From Paraburkholderia silviterrae (GTDB lineage: Bacteria; Pseudomonadota; Gammaproteobacteria; Burkholderiales; Burkholderiaceae), in the NCBI RefSeq assembly GCF_004353915.1, contig NZ_SMRP01000002.1:62001-126000 (forward strand): a DNA stretch of 64,000 bases, in the 5' to 3' direction. Positions 15,375 through 24,747 of the stretch are shown here, piece after piece. A model generated the notes under the pieces. It was not told the DNA's origin, did not search any database, and saw nothing but the letters and a program-made list of their open reading frames with translations. How positions within the stretch are numbered: position 1 is the stretch's first letter; every line of letters starts with the position of its first letter. The position numbers and the translations under genes were made by a program.

Positions 15375-18300
15375 ATGGTCGACAACACGCAACCCACCGC
15401 CCCGAAAACCAGCCAGCCGACCGCGCAGCAACCTGGCGCCAATCCGTATGCCCAGATCGAGGCCCAGCAGGCCGCCGGCAACCCCTACGCCCAGCTGGAA
15501 GGCCCCGACCCGGGCGCGCTGAGCGATGCTGCACACGGCGTCGCGCACGGCGAGTCCAGCATCGTCCCAACGCTGGAGCAGGGCGGCCAGTTCATCGGCC
15601 ATGCTGTTCATGCACTCGGCGCCGTCGTCGACTCGAACACGATCGAGGATCTGGGCAGCAACCTCGTGCAGCGCATGTCCGAGGAGATCCAGGCGCAGCA
15701 GAGCCAACAAGGACCAGGTACGCAGCAATCAGCGCAAGGTCAGGAAGGCGGGGTGGTCCGGCGCAACATGTACGGCATGGGTGAGATGATCGGGCAAACC
15801 GGCTCTCTCGCGCTCGGGGGCGCGACGCTTGGCGCGGCGCTCGGCTCGATTCTCCCTGGCCCTGGCACCGTGGCAGGTGCCGGGATCGGTCTGTCGATCG
15901 GGCTGCTGGGCCAACTGGGCCTGATGATCGGCCAGTTTGCCGAGTCATCCTTCGAACGGGTGCAGGCCGCCAGCACGAAAGCAGGCATGCCAGCGCAGCA
16001 GGCCGAGAACCGGGCGTTGGGCGCGGGCACAATCACCGGCACCATCGCGGGCGCTGCCCAGTATGCGTTCAACCGGATCGGCCTCGGCAACGCTCTCGAA
16101 CCCCTCGTCAACCGGCTCGCCAGCGCCGCCGAGGGGCAGCTCGTCAAAACAGCGTTCACCCAGACGCTGGGCAATGTGGCGAAGGGGAGCGCTGCAGCTG
16201 CAGCCGAGGGCGCGGCCGTCAACACCGCGACGCAGGCCGGCGTGCAGGGCACCGAGGCGGCGTATGGAGCGGGCGACGGGCCGACCGCCTCGGGCCTGAT
16301 CGATGCGGCGGTACAGGGGGCAGCATTCGGCGGTGTAATGCACGCTGCCGGCGCGACCGTGCAGGGCGTGCGCGCGGGCGGCACGGCGAAGCTGCTGGCC
16401 GACCCACAGGCCGACCCGGACGCGCGCGCGAACGCCGCACTGGGCGCCGCCGCGCTGATTGCCACGAAGTCACCGGACGTGGCGAATGACTTCGGGCTCT
16501 ACGCCCAGAACCAGATCCTGAAAGGCCAGCCGATCGAGATCGGTCCCGATGCGATGTACACCGGCTTCGCCGATGCAATCCGCCAGCAGCAGTCCGACGC
16601 TGACGCGCAGGCGCAGCAGCGCGCACGCGGAACGATCGGGCAGGCCTTCCCGAACTTCACGCCGACCGGCGACGAAGCGGCAGGCGCGGCACCCAGCGCA
16701 CTTTTCGACCCGAACGCGCCCGACAACACCAATCCGGGGCTGCCTTCCTGGGCAACGGCTGCACCACGGCAGACGGATGAGCAGGCAGCTGCGGCAGACA
16801 TCGGGAACGTAGAGAACAGCCCCTCATGGCTGAAGGCAGCGGGCGCTCCCATCCCGTCCTCGCCGGTTGTGCCGGAGGTCGCGCCGCCGTCGATCACCGA
16901 CACCATCGGCACGATCATGCATGCCGGGTCGGTGGACGATGCAATCGCCGCGGCTGAACAGGTCGTTGGCAAGAGCGCGGCTGAAGGTGTCATGCAGGCA
17001 CGCGGCATCCTGAGCAGCGCGGGCGTGCCGACTCCAGCCGAAGCGGAAGCCACGCCGGCACCGGATGCGCTCACCGCGGAGCGTGCGTTCTACGCCGATC
17101 AGGCGAACCAGGCGCAGCAGGCCATGCGGACGCAGGCCTTCGACCAGACGCAGGCGACCAACGCGCCGCTCGCCGCGCCCGCCGATGCGTTTGCCCAGCG
17201 TCAGACGCAACTGGCCGCCCAGGACCAGCAGGCGCGCGAGCGGGGCTTCGCAGCTGCCGAGCAGGCCCAGCGCGAGCAGCAGGCGGCGCAGGCACCGGCT
17301 GTAACCGAGGCGCAGGGATTCAATGAGCCGGCAGCTCCGTCGCCGCTGTCGACGGCGATGTCCGCCGAGCTGACGCGCCTGGGCAACCGGGACCTGAACA
17401 ACCTGACCACGACGCAGCTCGGCGCGCTTGCGGCGCATCATCCCGACCCGGCGATCCGTGAACAGGCGCAGCAGATCGCCGCAGGCCGGCGCAACGCGCA
17501 GCTCGTGGCCGAGGTGACGAAGAACCCGGAGCGCGTCAGCACGGTCAGCGCGAATGGCGACATGCTGCACGGCGTCGCCGCGCCGCAGGAACCGGAGTTC
17601 AGCCAGCAGCGCGCAGGCATTCTGCAGGATGCCGCGCATCTCGAGCAGCCGGATGTGACTGAAAGGCCAGCCGAGGTCGTAACAACGATGCCCCCGGCCC
17701 ACAGCGGGCTGCAGGGCGCCGAGACGACTGACACCCAGGCCGAAGCCACGGGAACGGCGCCTGCGACCGCTCCGGCCCGTTCCCTCGCCGATACGGCGCC
17801 GGAACTGCAGCCGCTGAAGGCAGCGATGGACTCCGATGCACGCGCACGCGGGCAGGCTGACTCCGGAACCGGACTCGTGCCCGTCGACCCGACGTCGCTG
17901 CCGGATGTCCGCACGCCGGCCAGCAACGGCGTCGAGGGCGCGACAACGCTTTCGCGCGACGATGTCGGGTTGCTGCAGAAGTCGGCGGCGATCTTCGGCA
18001 AGCGCGTCGTGCTGTTCCGCCAGGAAGGCGACACGGCCGGGCGGTCACTCGACGGCGCCGTGCTGCCGGGTGACTCGAAGGCGATCTACGTGAACGCGGA
18101 CGCGTCGGGCGCACACCACCTGGTTGTGGTCGGGCACGAGCTCGCACACCAGATGCAGGCCGAAGCGCCGAACCTGTACAAGGGGATGCAGGACGCGCTG
18201 ATGGCACACGTCGGCGAAGGTGGCGAGAACCGGTTCTACCGGTACTACATGAATCGCGGTGACATGAGCGATGAGCAGGTGCGCCAGGCGACCGCCGATC

Positions 18301-21300
18301 CGGGTGTGCGCCAACGCATGACGGATGAATTCATCGCGGACCTGGTCGGCAACCGGTTCGGCGAATACCGCACGTGGCAACAGGTGTTCGCCGATGCCGC
18401 AGGGCCAAAGGCAAACCGTTCGCTGGTGTATCGCATCGCCGACTTCGTCACGTCGTTCATCGACAAACTGCTCACCAACGTTGGCTTCAAGAAGTTTGCG
18501 ACCGATGACATGGTGAACAACCTGCAGGGTGTGCGAACGCAGGTGCGTCGAGCGCTCAGCGAATACGCAACCCAGGCCGGCAGCAGGCCGATGCAGCACG
18601 AGGCTGACATGCTGCGCGCGAAGGTGGCGAACCGTAACGAAGGCACGCAGCCGACGCAGCTTGTGGAGCCGGTCCGGAACGACCGCGCCTTCGTTGGCAA
18701 AGTGCCGGACCGGAGCTCACCGGCACCCGTTCAGGACCGTTCGCCCGAGCCGACGCAGGGTACGGCACCCGTCCGGAAATTCGGCCAGCCAGTGGCGCGC
18801 TTTGGCGATCGGCGCGCCGTGGAGTCGCCCGCTCGCGAGCCCGAGCCGACGCAGGACGCGGCTGCTGCCCGGATGTTCCGCCAGCCGGTCGCCCGATTCA
18901 ACGATGAGCGCGCGCTCGAGACACAGGAGCCGGCGCAGGCGGCAGCGGATCGGGATAAGCTGTCTCCTGACCAACCGGAGGCGCGAAATGCAGACACCAA
19001 AGCCTCAACGCCAGTCGCAAGCGACACCGACGCAACCCGAGACGCAGGGAACGGACCCCCGGCAGATGAAGCCGGACGACATCCTGGCGGGAGCGAGAAC
19101 CCGGGATCAGGTGATCGCGGACCTGAAAGCGAGATTTCCGGACACTACCGACGCGGAACTGGAGGCGGACGGGGCGTAGTCGAAGCAGAAAACGCCGAGC
19201 CCGAAGAGAGCGGGCCTGATGCCGCGAAGGCAAACCCCCTGTCGGGCGATCCACAGGTGCGCGCCAGCGGTGAGCGTGCGCTGTACCTGGGCAACCTCGA
19301 TGCAGCCCAGGAAGCGGCAGCGCGATCCGTTGGAGCGATCACACAGAAGCAGACCTACAAAGAGCGGATCGATGCCCTTAAGAAAGACCTTGGCGCAAAG
19401 CTGACGCAGGGCATTGCCGACCAGTTCTATCCGATCAAGCAGCTCGATGCGAACGCGTACATGCATACGCGCCTAGCCAAGGGCGCCGAGACTGGCGGTC
19501 TAGAAGCGATGCTCCTGTACGGTAAGCCGGTCCTGCGCGATGGGGTGCTCGATGTCGATGTGCATGACACGGGCTTCGCGAAAGTGCTGTCGGGCCTCGA
19601 TGGCGAACAGGGGCGGTTCTTCCTGTGGGTGGCGGCGCAGCGTGCCGAGCAACTGATGGCGCAGGGCAAAGAGAACCTGTTCACCGACAGCGACATTTCC
19701 GCACTGAAGACACTGGATCGTAGCGACGCTGAGCACCCGCAGCGCCAGCAGAAGTTTGCCGCGGCGCTGAGCGATTACAACGACTTCAACGACGCCGTGC
19801 TCAAGGTTGCCGAAGATTCGGGGCTGCTCGATGCGTCGACGCGCCAGCTCTTCAAGGATCAGCCGTACGTGCCGTTCTATCGCGCGATGGACGAAGGTGA
19901 GGGAATGCGGGGGCCGGGCAAGACTGGCGGGCTCGTCAACCAGTACGCGTTCAAGAAGCTCAAGGGCGGCACCGGCCAACTCAACCAGGATCTGCTCGCG
20001 AACACGCTGTCAAACTGGGGGCATCTGCTCGGCGCTGCGGCAAAGAACCGGGCCGCGCAACTCACGATGGACGCGGCTACACGAGTGGGAGCCGCTGACA
20101 GGGTGACAGCGGCCGACGCCGGCAAAGGTGCCGTCAAGGTGCTTGTTGACGGCAAGCCTGAGTTCTACGAGGTCAGCGACCCGCATCTGTTGTCGGCCGT
20201 ATCGGCAATGTCCGCGCAGGTTCCCGGCTGGATGCGACCGCTGGCGACGTTCAAGCAGATTCTCACCACCGGCACGACACTGGCGCCAGGCTTCCGGATT
20301 CGCAACCTGATCCGCGATACGCTGACGGCGCTCGGCACCACTGACATCAAGCTGAACCCGGTATCGAACGTCGTGCAGGGCTATCGCGGCGCCACTCGCG
20401 GGACGCAGACGCACGCCTCGATGCTCGCTTCGGGCGGCATCATCAACTTTGGCACGATGCTGGAGGGCAACGAGGCGACACGGGCGCATCGCCTGATCGA
20501 GCAGGGTGTCGACGCCGCAACGATCCTGAACAATGAAGGCGCCGTCAGTGCGATGTGGACGAAGGCGCAGCATCTCGCCGAGCTGTATCACGAGTTCGGC
20601 AACAAGGTGGAAAACGCGAACCGTGCGGCGCTTTATGAGCAACTGACGGCCCAGGGCATGGGCCACGACGAGGCATCGTTTCATGCCCGCGACCTGATGG
20701 ACTTCTCGCTGCAGGGCCAGTTCCCGGTTGTGCGGTTCCTCACGACCGCGGTGCCGTTCCTGAACGCGCGGATTCAAGGCGCTTACAAGCTGGGGCGCGC
20801 AGTTGCCGAGAACCCGAGACGGGCCGGCACGGTGATGGGCGCTGTTGCAATGGCGAGCCTTGGCCTGATGCTCGCCTATCGCAACGACCCTGACTGGCAA
20901 GCGCGGCCCGACTGGGACCGGGATAACTACTGGTGGTTCAAGATCGGCGATACCGCCTATCGCATCCCGAAGCCGTTCGAAGTGGGCGCGGTGGGCACGC
21001 TCGCCGAGCGCACATGGGAGGCATTGACCGACCCCGAGATGACGAACAGCCGGTACATCGGCGAGTTGCGCAGCTTGCTCGTCAACCAGTTCAACCTGAA
21101 CCCAGTGCCTCAGATCGTCCGGCCGCTTTACCAGGTCTATGCCAACAAGGACGATTTCACAGGGCGTGCGATCGAGTCGCAGAGCCTGCAATCGATGCAG
21201 CCGGAAGACCGCTATACGCCGTACACGTCGATGGCAGCCCGGTTCCTTGGGCAGCTCGGTTTGCCTGACCCCGTGCGGCTTATGCAAGGGGAGTACAGCA

Positions 21301-21821
21301 AGCTGTCGCCCGTGCAGATCGACTATCTGGTGAACGGCTACTTCGGCTGGCTAGGCACCACGGCGACGGCAGCCGTCGACGTGGCCACGCGGCCCTTCTC
21401 GGACAACGGCCCCAAGCCAGCACTGCAGCTGCGCGACTACACGATGGGCTTTGCATCGTCGCTGCCTGAGAACGCGAGTCGATACGCGGACGTCATGAGC
21501 AACAACCTCACCGCGATCCAGCAAGCCTATGCGTCGTATCACGCCTCGCTCAATACCGGGCAGTTCGACAAGGCACAGGACGTGCTGAATCGTGAGCACA
21601 TGCTGGGACCCGACAACCGCACGTTGATATTCGAGCACGAGATGGCCCAGAACGCAGCGACGATCGAATCACGGCTCGCGCTGCAGGAGAAGCGAATCCT
21701 TGACAGCCCCACTCTGTCGGCCGACACGAAGCGCGCGATGCTGAACCGGATCGACCAGCAACGCAACGAGCTCGCGCAGCGCATCAGCGGAGCAGAACTC
21801 AAGCGACAAGACAACGAGTAA
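15375..21821 (+). CDS. Giant polyvalent protein with HELAH metallopeptidase and LPD38-like domains
   Basis: 2148 residues. Visible parts: an Ala/Gln-rich start; a Gly-rich hydrophobic stretch about residues 140-190 (LGGATLGAALGSILPGPGTVAGAGIGLSIGL); Ala/Gln-rich linkers; an IFGKRVVLFRQEG ... AIYVNADASGAHHLVVVGHELAHQMQ segment with zinc-peptidase motif HELAH at 921-925; a 32-residue tandem repeat (EPTQ ... RxFxQPVARFxDxRA at 1125 and 1157); a low-complexity stretch about 1190-1275 that overlaps a nested gene; and an LPD38-like region around 1500-1800 (FRIRNLIRDTLTAL at 1640). Polyvalent proteins of this kind are packaged in virions or transferred with mobile DNA and act in the recipient cell. 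No capsid genes accompany it. The call is by motif reading; the exact LPD family needs a profile search. Confidence 0.7.
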   Translation: MVDNTQPTAPKTSQPTAQQPGANPYAQIEAQQAAGNPYAQLEGPDPGALSDAAHGVAHGESSIVPTLEQGGQFIGHAVHALGAVVDSNTIEDLGSNLVQRMSEEIQAQQSQQGPGTQQSAQGQEGGVVRRNMYGMGEMIGQTGSLALGGATLGAALGSILPGPGTVAGAGIGLSIGLLGQLGLMIGQFAESSFERVQAASTKAGMPAQQAENRALGAGTITGTIAGAAQYAFNRIGLGNALEPLVNRLASAAEGQLVKTAFTQTLGNVAKGSAAAAAEGAAVNTATQAGVQGTEAAYGAGDGPTASGLIDAAVQGAAFGGVMHAAGATVQGVRAGGTAKLLADPQADPDARANAALGAAALIATKSPDVANDFGLYAQNQILKGQPIEIGPDAMYTGFADAIRQQQSDADAQAQQRARGTIGQAFPNFTPTGDEAAGAAPSALFDPNAPDNTNPGLPSWATAAPRQTDEQAAAADIGNVENSPSWLKAAGAPIPSSPVVPEVAPPSITDTIGTIMHAGSVDDAIAAAEQVVGKSAAEGVMQARGILSSAGVPTPAEAEATPAPDALTAERAFYADQANQAQQAMRTQAFDQTQATNAPLAAPADAFAQRQTQLAAQDQQARERGFAAAEQAQREQQAAQAPAVTEAQGFNEPAAPSPLSTAMSAELTRLGNRDLNNLTTTQLGALAAHHPDPAIREQAQQIAAGRRNAQLVAEVTKNPERVSTVSANGDMLHGVAAPQEPEFSQQRAGILQDAAHLEQPDVTERPAEVVTTMPPAHSGLQGAETTDTQAEATGTAPATAPARSLADTAPELQPLKAAMDSDARARGQADSGTGLVPVDPTSLPDVRTPASNGVEGATTLSRDDVGLLQKSAAIFGKRVVLFRQEGDTAGRSLDGAVLPGDSKAIYVNADASGAHHLVVVGHELAHQMQAEAPNLYKGMQDALMAHVGEGGENRFYRYYMNRGDMSDEQVRQATADPGVRQRMTDEFIADLVGNRFGEYRTWQQVFADAAGPKANRSLVYRIADFVTSFIDKLLTNVGFKKFATDDMVNNLQGVRTQVRRALSEYATQAGSRPMQHEADMLRAKVANRNEGTQPTQLVEPVRNDRAFVGKVPDRSSPAPVQDRSPEPTQGTAPVRKFGQPVARFGDRRAVESPAREPEPTQDAAAARMFRQPVARFNDERALETQEPAQAAADRDKLSPDQPEARNADTKASTPVASDTDATRDAGNGPPADEAGRHPGGSENPGSGDRGPESEISGHYRRGTGGGRGVVEAENAEPEESGPDAAKANPLSGDPQVRASGERALYLGNLDAAQEAAARSVGAITQKQTYKERIDALKKDLGAKLTQGIADQFYPIKQLDANAYMHTRLAKGAETGGLEAMLLYGKPVLRDGVLDVDVHDTGFAKVLSGLDGEQGRFFLWVAAQRAEQLMAQGKENLFTDSDISALKTLDRSDAEHPQRQQKFAAALSDYNDFNDAVLKVAEDSGLLDASTRQLFKDQPYVPFYRAMDEGEGMRGPGKTGGLVNQYAFKKLKGGTGQLNQDLLANTLSNWGHLLGAAAKNRAAQLTMDAATRVGAADRVTAADAGKGAVKVLVDGKPEFYEVSDPHLLSAVSAMSAQVPGWMRPLATFKQILTTGTTLAPGFRIRNLIRDTLTALGTTDIKLNPVSNVVQGYRGATRGTQTHASMLASGGIINFGTMLEGNEATRAHRLIEQGVDAATILNNEGAVSAMWTKAQHLAELYHEFGNKVENANRAALYEQLTAQGMGHDEASFHARDLMDFSLQGQFPVVRFLTTAVPFLNARIQGAYKLGRAVAENPRRAGTVMGAVAMASLGLMLAYRNDPDWQARPDWDRDNYWWFKIGDTAYRIPKPFEVGAVGTLAERTWEALTDPEMTNSRYIGELRSLLVNQFNLNPVPQIVRPLYQVYANKDDFTGRAIESQSLQSMQPEDRYTPYTSMAARFLGQLGLPDPVRLMQGEYSKLSPVQIDYLVNGYFGWLGTTATAAVDVATRPFSDNGPKPALQLRDYTMGFASSLPENASRYADVMSNNLTAIQQAYASYHASLNTGQFDKAQDVLNREHMLGPDNRTLIFEHEMAQNAATIESRLALQEKRILDSPTLSADTKRAMLNRIDQQRNELAQRISGAELKRQDNE
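18988..19179 (+). CDS. Nested small gene inside the giant gene (+1 frame)
   Basis: 63 residues from ATG 18988, with an ideal ribosome site CCGGAGGCG 7-14 bases upstream. The frame is +1 relative to the giant gene. The first half is Gln/Pro/Thr-rich; the second half is protein-like and helical (MKPDDILAGARTRDQVIADL, then ARFPDTTDAELEADGA). In the same stretch the giant frame reads as Gly/Ser/Arg filler. This asymmetry suggests the nested product is the conserved one. Function unknown. Confidence 0.6.
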   Translation: MQTPKPQRQSQATPTQPETQGTDPRQMKPDDILAGARTRDQVIADLKARFPDTTDAELEADGA

Positions 21822-21905
21822 GCGGCAACAGCCGGACACCGGATGGGCTGCACGGTTGACGTGCAGCCTCATGCGTTCCTGTGCTTTACCCCCGACGAGA
21901 TAACG

Positions 21906-22646
21906 ATGCCGTTCTCTAATTCGATGCTGCGCCAGCTCGCCCCGTGGCTCCCGGAACAGGAAGACGCTTACGCCACACATGAAGAGACCGTACCAGACGA
22001 CGTGATCGATGACGCGGACGAACTGGCGCGTGCACCACAGCCCATCCAGCAAGCCGAAAACTGCAGCCTTCCTGAACGTGACCGCATTGAATCGCTGTCG
22101 CTGCTTTCATTGAAAACGTCACGCTTTGAGGAGCGCGTCGACGGCAATCCGACCAAAGGCGAAGGGTGGGAAGCTGTAGCGTCAGCGCTCGCACACATGC
22201 CGACCGACACGGCAGACCTTGCACGAGCGATGTACCTGCTTGATGCTGACGGGCTACGTCACACACGCGACCGTCTGTACGCCCTCAGCGGGTTCCGAGG
22301 CGGCCCGATCGAGCATCTTGGGCTGTCACTTGTCACGGCGACGCTACAGGCGTTTGCGGCACCGAGGCCGTGTGCGCATTGCCATGGGGCAGGCCGGTTG
22401 CTGACTGGCTCGCATGATGTACTGGACGGTGACACGGGCGAATGGCTACGGCTGCCAACGTACGAGCCCTGCGGAATGTGTGACGGTGCCGGCACCGCGC
22501 CGGCGTCCGGCGAATACGTACGGGAATCGCTGCGCGTGAGCACGGCAGTGTGGTTCGCATTGCTGGCGGCGCCATTCGATGCCATGGTGAACTGGCTGGA
22601 CGATCGGCTGAAGGAAGCGCACGCGGTGATGTCGATCGAGGGCTAA
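21906..22646 (+). CDS. Zinc-knuckle (CxxCxGxG) protein, possible Q-like antiterminator
   Basis: 246 residues from ATG 21906; an upstream ATG at 21843 has no better ribosome site. CAHCHGAG and CGMCDGAG, about 40 residues apart, form two CxxCxGxG halves of a DnaJ-like zinc site. The preceding helical part (ADLARAMYLLDADGLRHTRDRLYALSGFRGG) and following helix (VRESLRVSTAVWFALLAAPFD) give a layout resembling lambdoid Q antiterminators, which bind a late-promoter DNA site and RNA polymerase. The Q assignment is tentative; a plain zinc-finger protein is the alternative. It follows the giant gene by 84 bases. Confidence 0.5.
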   Translation: MPFSNSMLRQLAPWLPEQEDAYATHEETVPDDVIDDADELARAPQPIQQAENCSLPERDRIESLSLLSLKTSRFEERVDGNPTKGEGWEAVASALAHMPTDTADLARAMYLLDADGLRHTRDRLYALSGFRGGPIEHLGLSLVTATLQAFAAPRPCAHCHGAGRLLTGSHDVLDGDTGEWLRLPTYEPCGMCDGAGTAPASGEYVRESLRVSTAVWFALLAAPFDAMVNWLDDRLKEAHAVMSIEG

Positions 22647-22732
22647 CCTGTGAACATCAAAGCGTCGCCGTGTGAGGATCGCCAGCGGTCCCCTCGCGTG
22701 CGCGCGATCTGCCACATTCGCCACCCGAAAAA

Positions 22733-22761
22733 GGTGTTAGCCTGAACACCGGGCAGCCCGG
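22733..22761. promoter_or_regulatory. Adjacent palindromes upstream of the small gene at 22788
   Basis: GGTGTT-AGCCTG-AACACC (22733-22750) overlaps CCGGGC-A-GCCCGG (22749-22761). A related CCCGG-ATGA-CCGGG site occurs at about 25769 before the DUF4224 gene. Likely operator or attenuator sites at the boundary of the accessory region. Confidence 0.35.
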
Positions 22762-22787
22762 ATGAAAAGCGCTCACTGGAGGCTATC

Positions 22788-23018
22788 GTGCAAGTACCGG
22801 CCAATGTTCTGTATGCATGCCACCTGCCGCCAGGCACGCCGAACCCGCGACCGGTCGGCAGCGTGGAAGAGCTCTTGCCCGGCGAATTGATGGTGGTCGA
22901 CTCACCGATGCTGTTCGCCCATCGCCGGCCGCCAAATGAACGGGATCTGTTCATCGCCGAGTGCCTGGCGAGTGCCCCCGAGCTTAGCCTTACAGCACTG
23001 GAATGCTGGGGAGCGTAA
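22788..23018 (+). CDS. Small hypothetical protein
   Basis: 76 residues from GTG 22788, with ACTGGAGG 6-13 bases upstream as a strong ribosome site. MQVPANVLYACHLPPGTPNPRPVGSVEELLPGELMVVDS followed by an acidic helical end (RDLFIAECLASAPELSLTALECW). No family recognised. The strong ribosome site and the palindromic leader argue that it is expressed. Confidence 0.5.
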   Translation: MQVPANVLYACHLPPGTPNPRPVGSVEELLPGELMVVDSPMLFAHRRPPNERDLFIAECLASAPELSLTALECWGA

Positions 23019-23373
23019 TCGTCGCTGGCGCGTGCCATGCGGAGACGGCTTCCGCCGGAGTGTGAACAGTGGTGGCGCTTGCAGGCATGTTCAAGACACA
23101 TACCCACCATACAACCCGCCAAAAAGGCATAAGCGTTTGGGTCGTCCAGAATCAAGACTAGGTGGCCAATTGGATGTCGAAGTAAGGGAGAAGCATCTTC
23201 GCAGACGCCCGATTTGCTCTCACCCGGCTAATCGCCTGCAGCACGGATGCAACGCGTGCAATCCGGCAACACTCGGTCTCCCTCGGGCATCTCAAAAATT
23301 GTGTCATGGGACACCTCCTTCGAGTTTGCCTTCGACATGCCAAAGATGGAGACAAGGAATCCGATTTCAAGAG
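23019..23373. other. Gene-free stretch in the accessory region
   Basis: About 355 bases with no supportable gene on either strand; presumably decayed DNA leading into the remnant copy at 23374. Confidence 0.4.
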
Positions 23374-23485
23374 GCGTATATTTCGACTCGGCACCGGATT
23401 CATCACGCTGTGTGGGCAGCACGGCGAAAAGCTCCCACCGTTGGAGTGACCTCGCGATGTGTAGTGTGAGAACCGCCAAGCGTCA
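23374..23485 (+). pseudogene. Degenerate copy of the 3' end of the gene at 26139
   Basis: 23374-23416 matches 26662-26704 with about six mismatches, and 23447-23485 matches 26766-26804. The copy has lost about 31 bases between these blocks. The surviving translation GVYFDSAPDSSRCV mirrors GVYFDWAPDSSHYV at the C-terminus of the intact gene. The match continues past the stop codon, so the duplicated unit included flanking DNA. Confidence 0.65.
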
Positions 23486-23501
23486 CGACGCAACGAGATT
23501 G

Positions 23502-24497
23502 CTATTTGCCAGTCGCACGTTTGAAACCAATTGTTGCCAGGTGTTCGTCTAGATTTTGTCTCGTCGTTGCGCTCACCGCCCAGTCTGGGATTTTTCGAGC
23601 TAGATCCATCCTGACGACCCCGACAGTGTGGCCCCAGGGGGCCTGAAACTCATCGTCCGTAGGGCATGCGGAGTTGGTTTGATCGCCACCACCGTTAAGG
23701 AGCTTCAGAAACGTGACGACGTTTCTGATTGAAGCGCTGAGGAGAACCAGCAGTAAAGATGTCTGCTCGGCGCTCCAGTTGACGTAGTGGCGCCGAGGGA
23801 TGAAGCTCCGGTTGGATTTCGCTGTGCCGCCTATGCGCTCGATGAGCAGATACCGCGAACCGTACTTGCTTCCTCCCAAGTCAAACTTGGTGGTTGGTGC
23901 TCCTACCTGCTCATTGGCGGCCACGTCCATAGACAGTTGAAATCCGCCAGCATGCACGCGAAAGCCGTGTTTGAGGCTGTTGTACTCGTCAATGTTCTCG
24001 CGCCTGAGAAACAGTAGTGCGCTGCGCGCCCACAGGTCCGCGAAGCCGCTGATGACACGCGCACGCTCGGGCTCGCTTACGTCCATCCTGCCGTGCACCA
24101 CCGCCGAAATCGTTTCCCACGTTACCGGCGCCCCTTGCACGACATTCGGCGAACTGAACCTGTTCTCGGATATCTGCTCAACCAGCGTTCGCAGTGTTGG
24201 GGTACTGCACTGCGCCAACCATCCATACACGCAAGTCGGTGCCTGAACCAGCGCTCCGACAAGCGAAAAGAAAGTCTCCAACGCATGGTGATAGGTAGAC
24301 CGAAGCGCGGTTGCCGCGCGGCGATCTTCTTCGGCAGACGCCTCTGTTGAGCGCATGCGCTCAGCCACAAAGCTGAAATAGGCCGGGTCAATCCCGTTCA
24401 AGAACTCCAGGTTGTTATTGTCTTCAGGGTGTTCCCACACGCAGTACGGTTCGTCCAACACCGCAAACACGTGACTCTTCATCGGGCTGTCGCTCAT
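23502..24497 (-). CDS. Large hypothetical protein of the accessory region
   Basis: 331 residues from ATG 24495-24497. A TTG at 24534-24536 would add 13 residues but neither start has a clear ribosome site. The protein is soluble and mainly helical: EEDRRAATALRSTYHHALETFFSLVGALVQAP, then RENIDEYNSLKHGFRV, and a central SKYGSRYLLIERIGG. The alternation of long helices with an N-x-LKHGFR motif is HEPN-like in feel, but I cannot place it in a family. It is the largest cargo gene of element B and is transcribed against the element operons, a typical position for a host-benefit or anti-phage gene. Confidence 0.55.
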   Translation of the reverse strand: MSDSPMKSHVFAVLDEPYCVWEHPEDNNNLEFLNGIDPAYFSFVAERMRSTEASAEEDRRAATALRSTYHHALETFFSLVGALVQAPTCVYGWLAQCSTPTLRTLVEQISENRFSSPNVVQGAPVTWETISAVVHGRMDVSEPERARVISGFADLWARSALLFLRRENIDEYNSLKHGFRVHAGGFQLSMDVAANEQVGAPTTKFDLGGSKYGSRYLLIERIGGTAKSNRSFIPRRHYVNWSAEQTSLLLVLLSASIRNVVTFLKLLNGGGDQTNSACPTDDEFQAPWGHTVGVVRMDLARKIPDWAVSATTRQNLDEHLATIGFKRATGK

Positions 24498-24747
24498 GGG
24501 TATCGTTTCGCCTGGTAGCCTGCTCTCGTTCAGCAAATTGCGTCACGACCATCGTACTACGGTCTACCGGCAATCCAGGCGCTTCGCTTACTGGCCGGGT
24601 CTCAACGTAGCCTGCCTGGCGCTATGTGCGGCGACAACGGACTCGATCACGTGCATTCAGGCGTAGTACAACTGGCGCTGAGCGAGTAACACGCCGAAGT
24701 ACAGGCCCAACTGCGTACGGGCGGCAAGCGCCGACAATTTGCGTGCG
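24498..24747. other. Intergenic stretch without a gene
   Basis: About 250 bases between two minus-strand genes; I see only weak shadow frames. Confidence 0.4.

Noticed and set aside
20010..21287. 425-codon minus-strand frame within the giant gene
   Set aside because: His/Arg/Leu-rich antisense shadow without ribosome site or recognisable domain; the plus frame has the LPD38-like region here.
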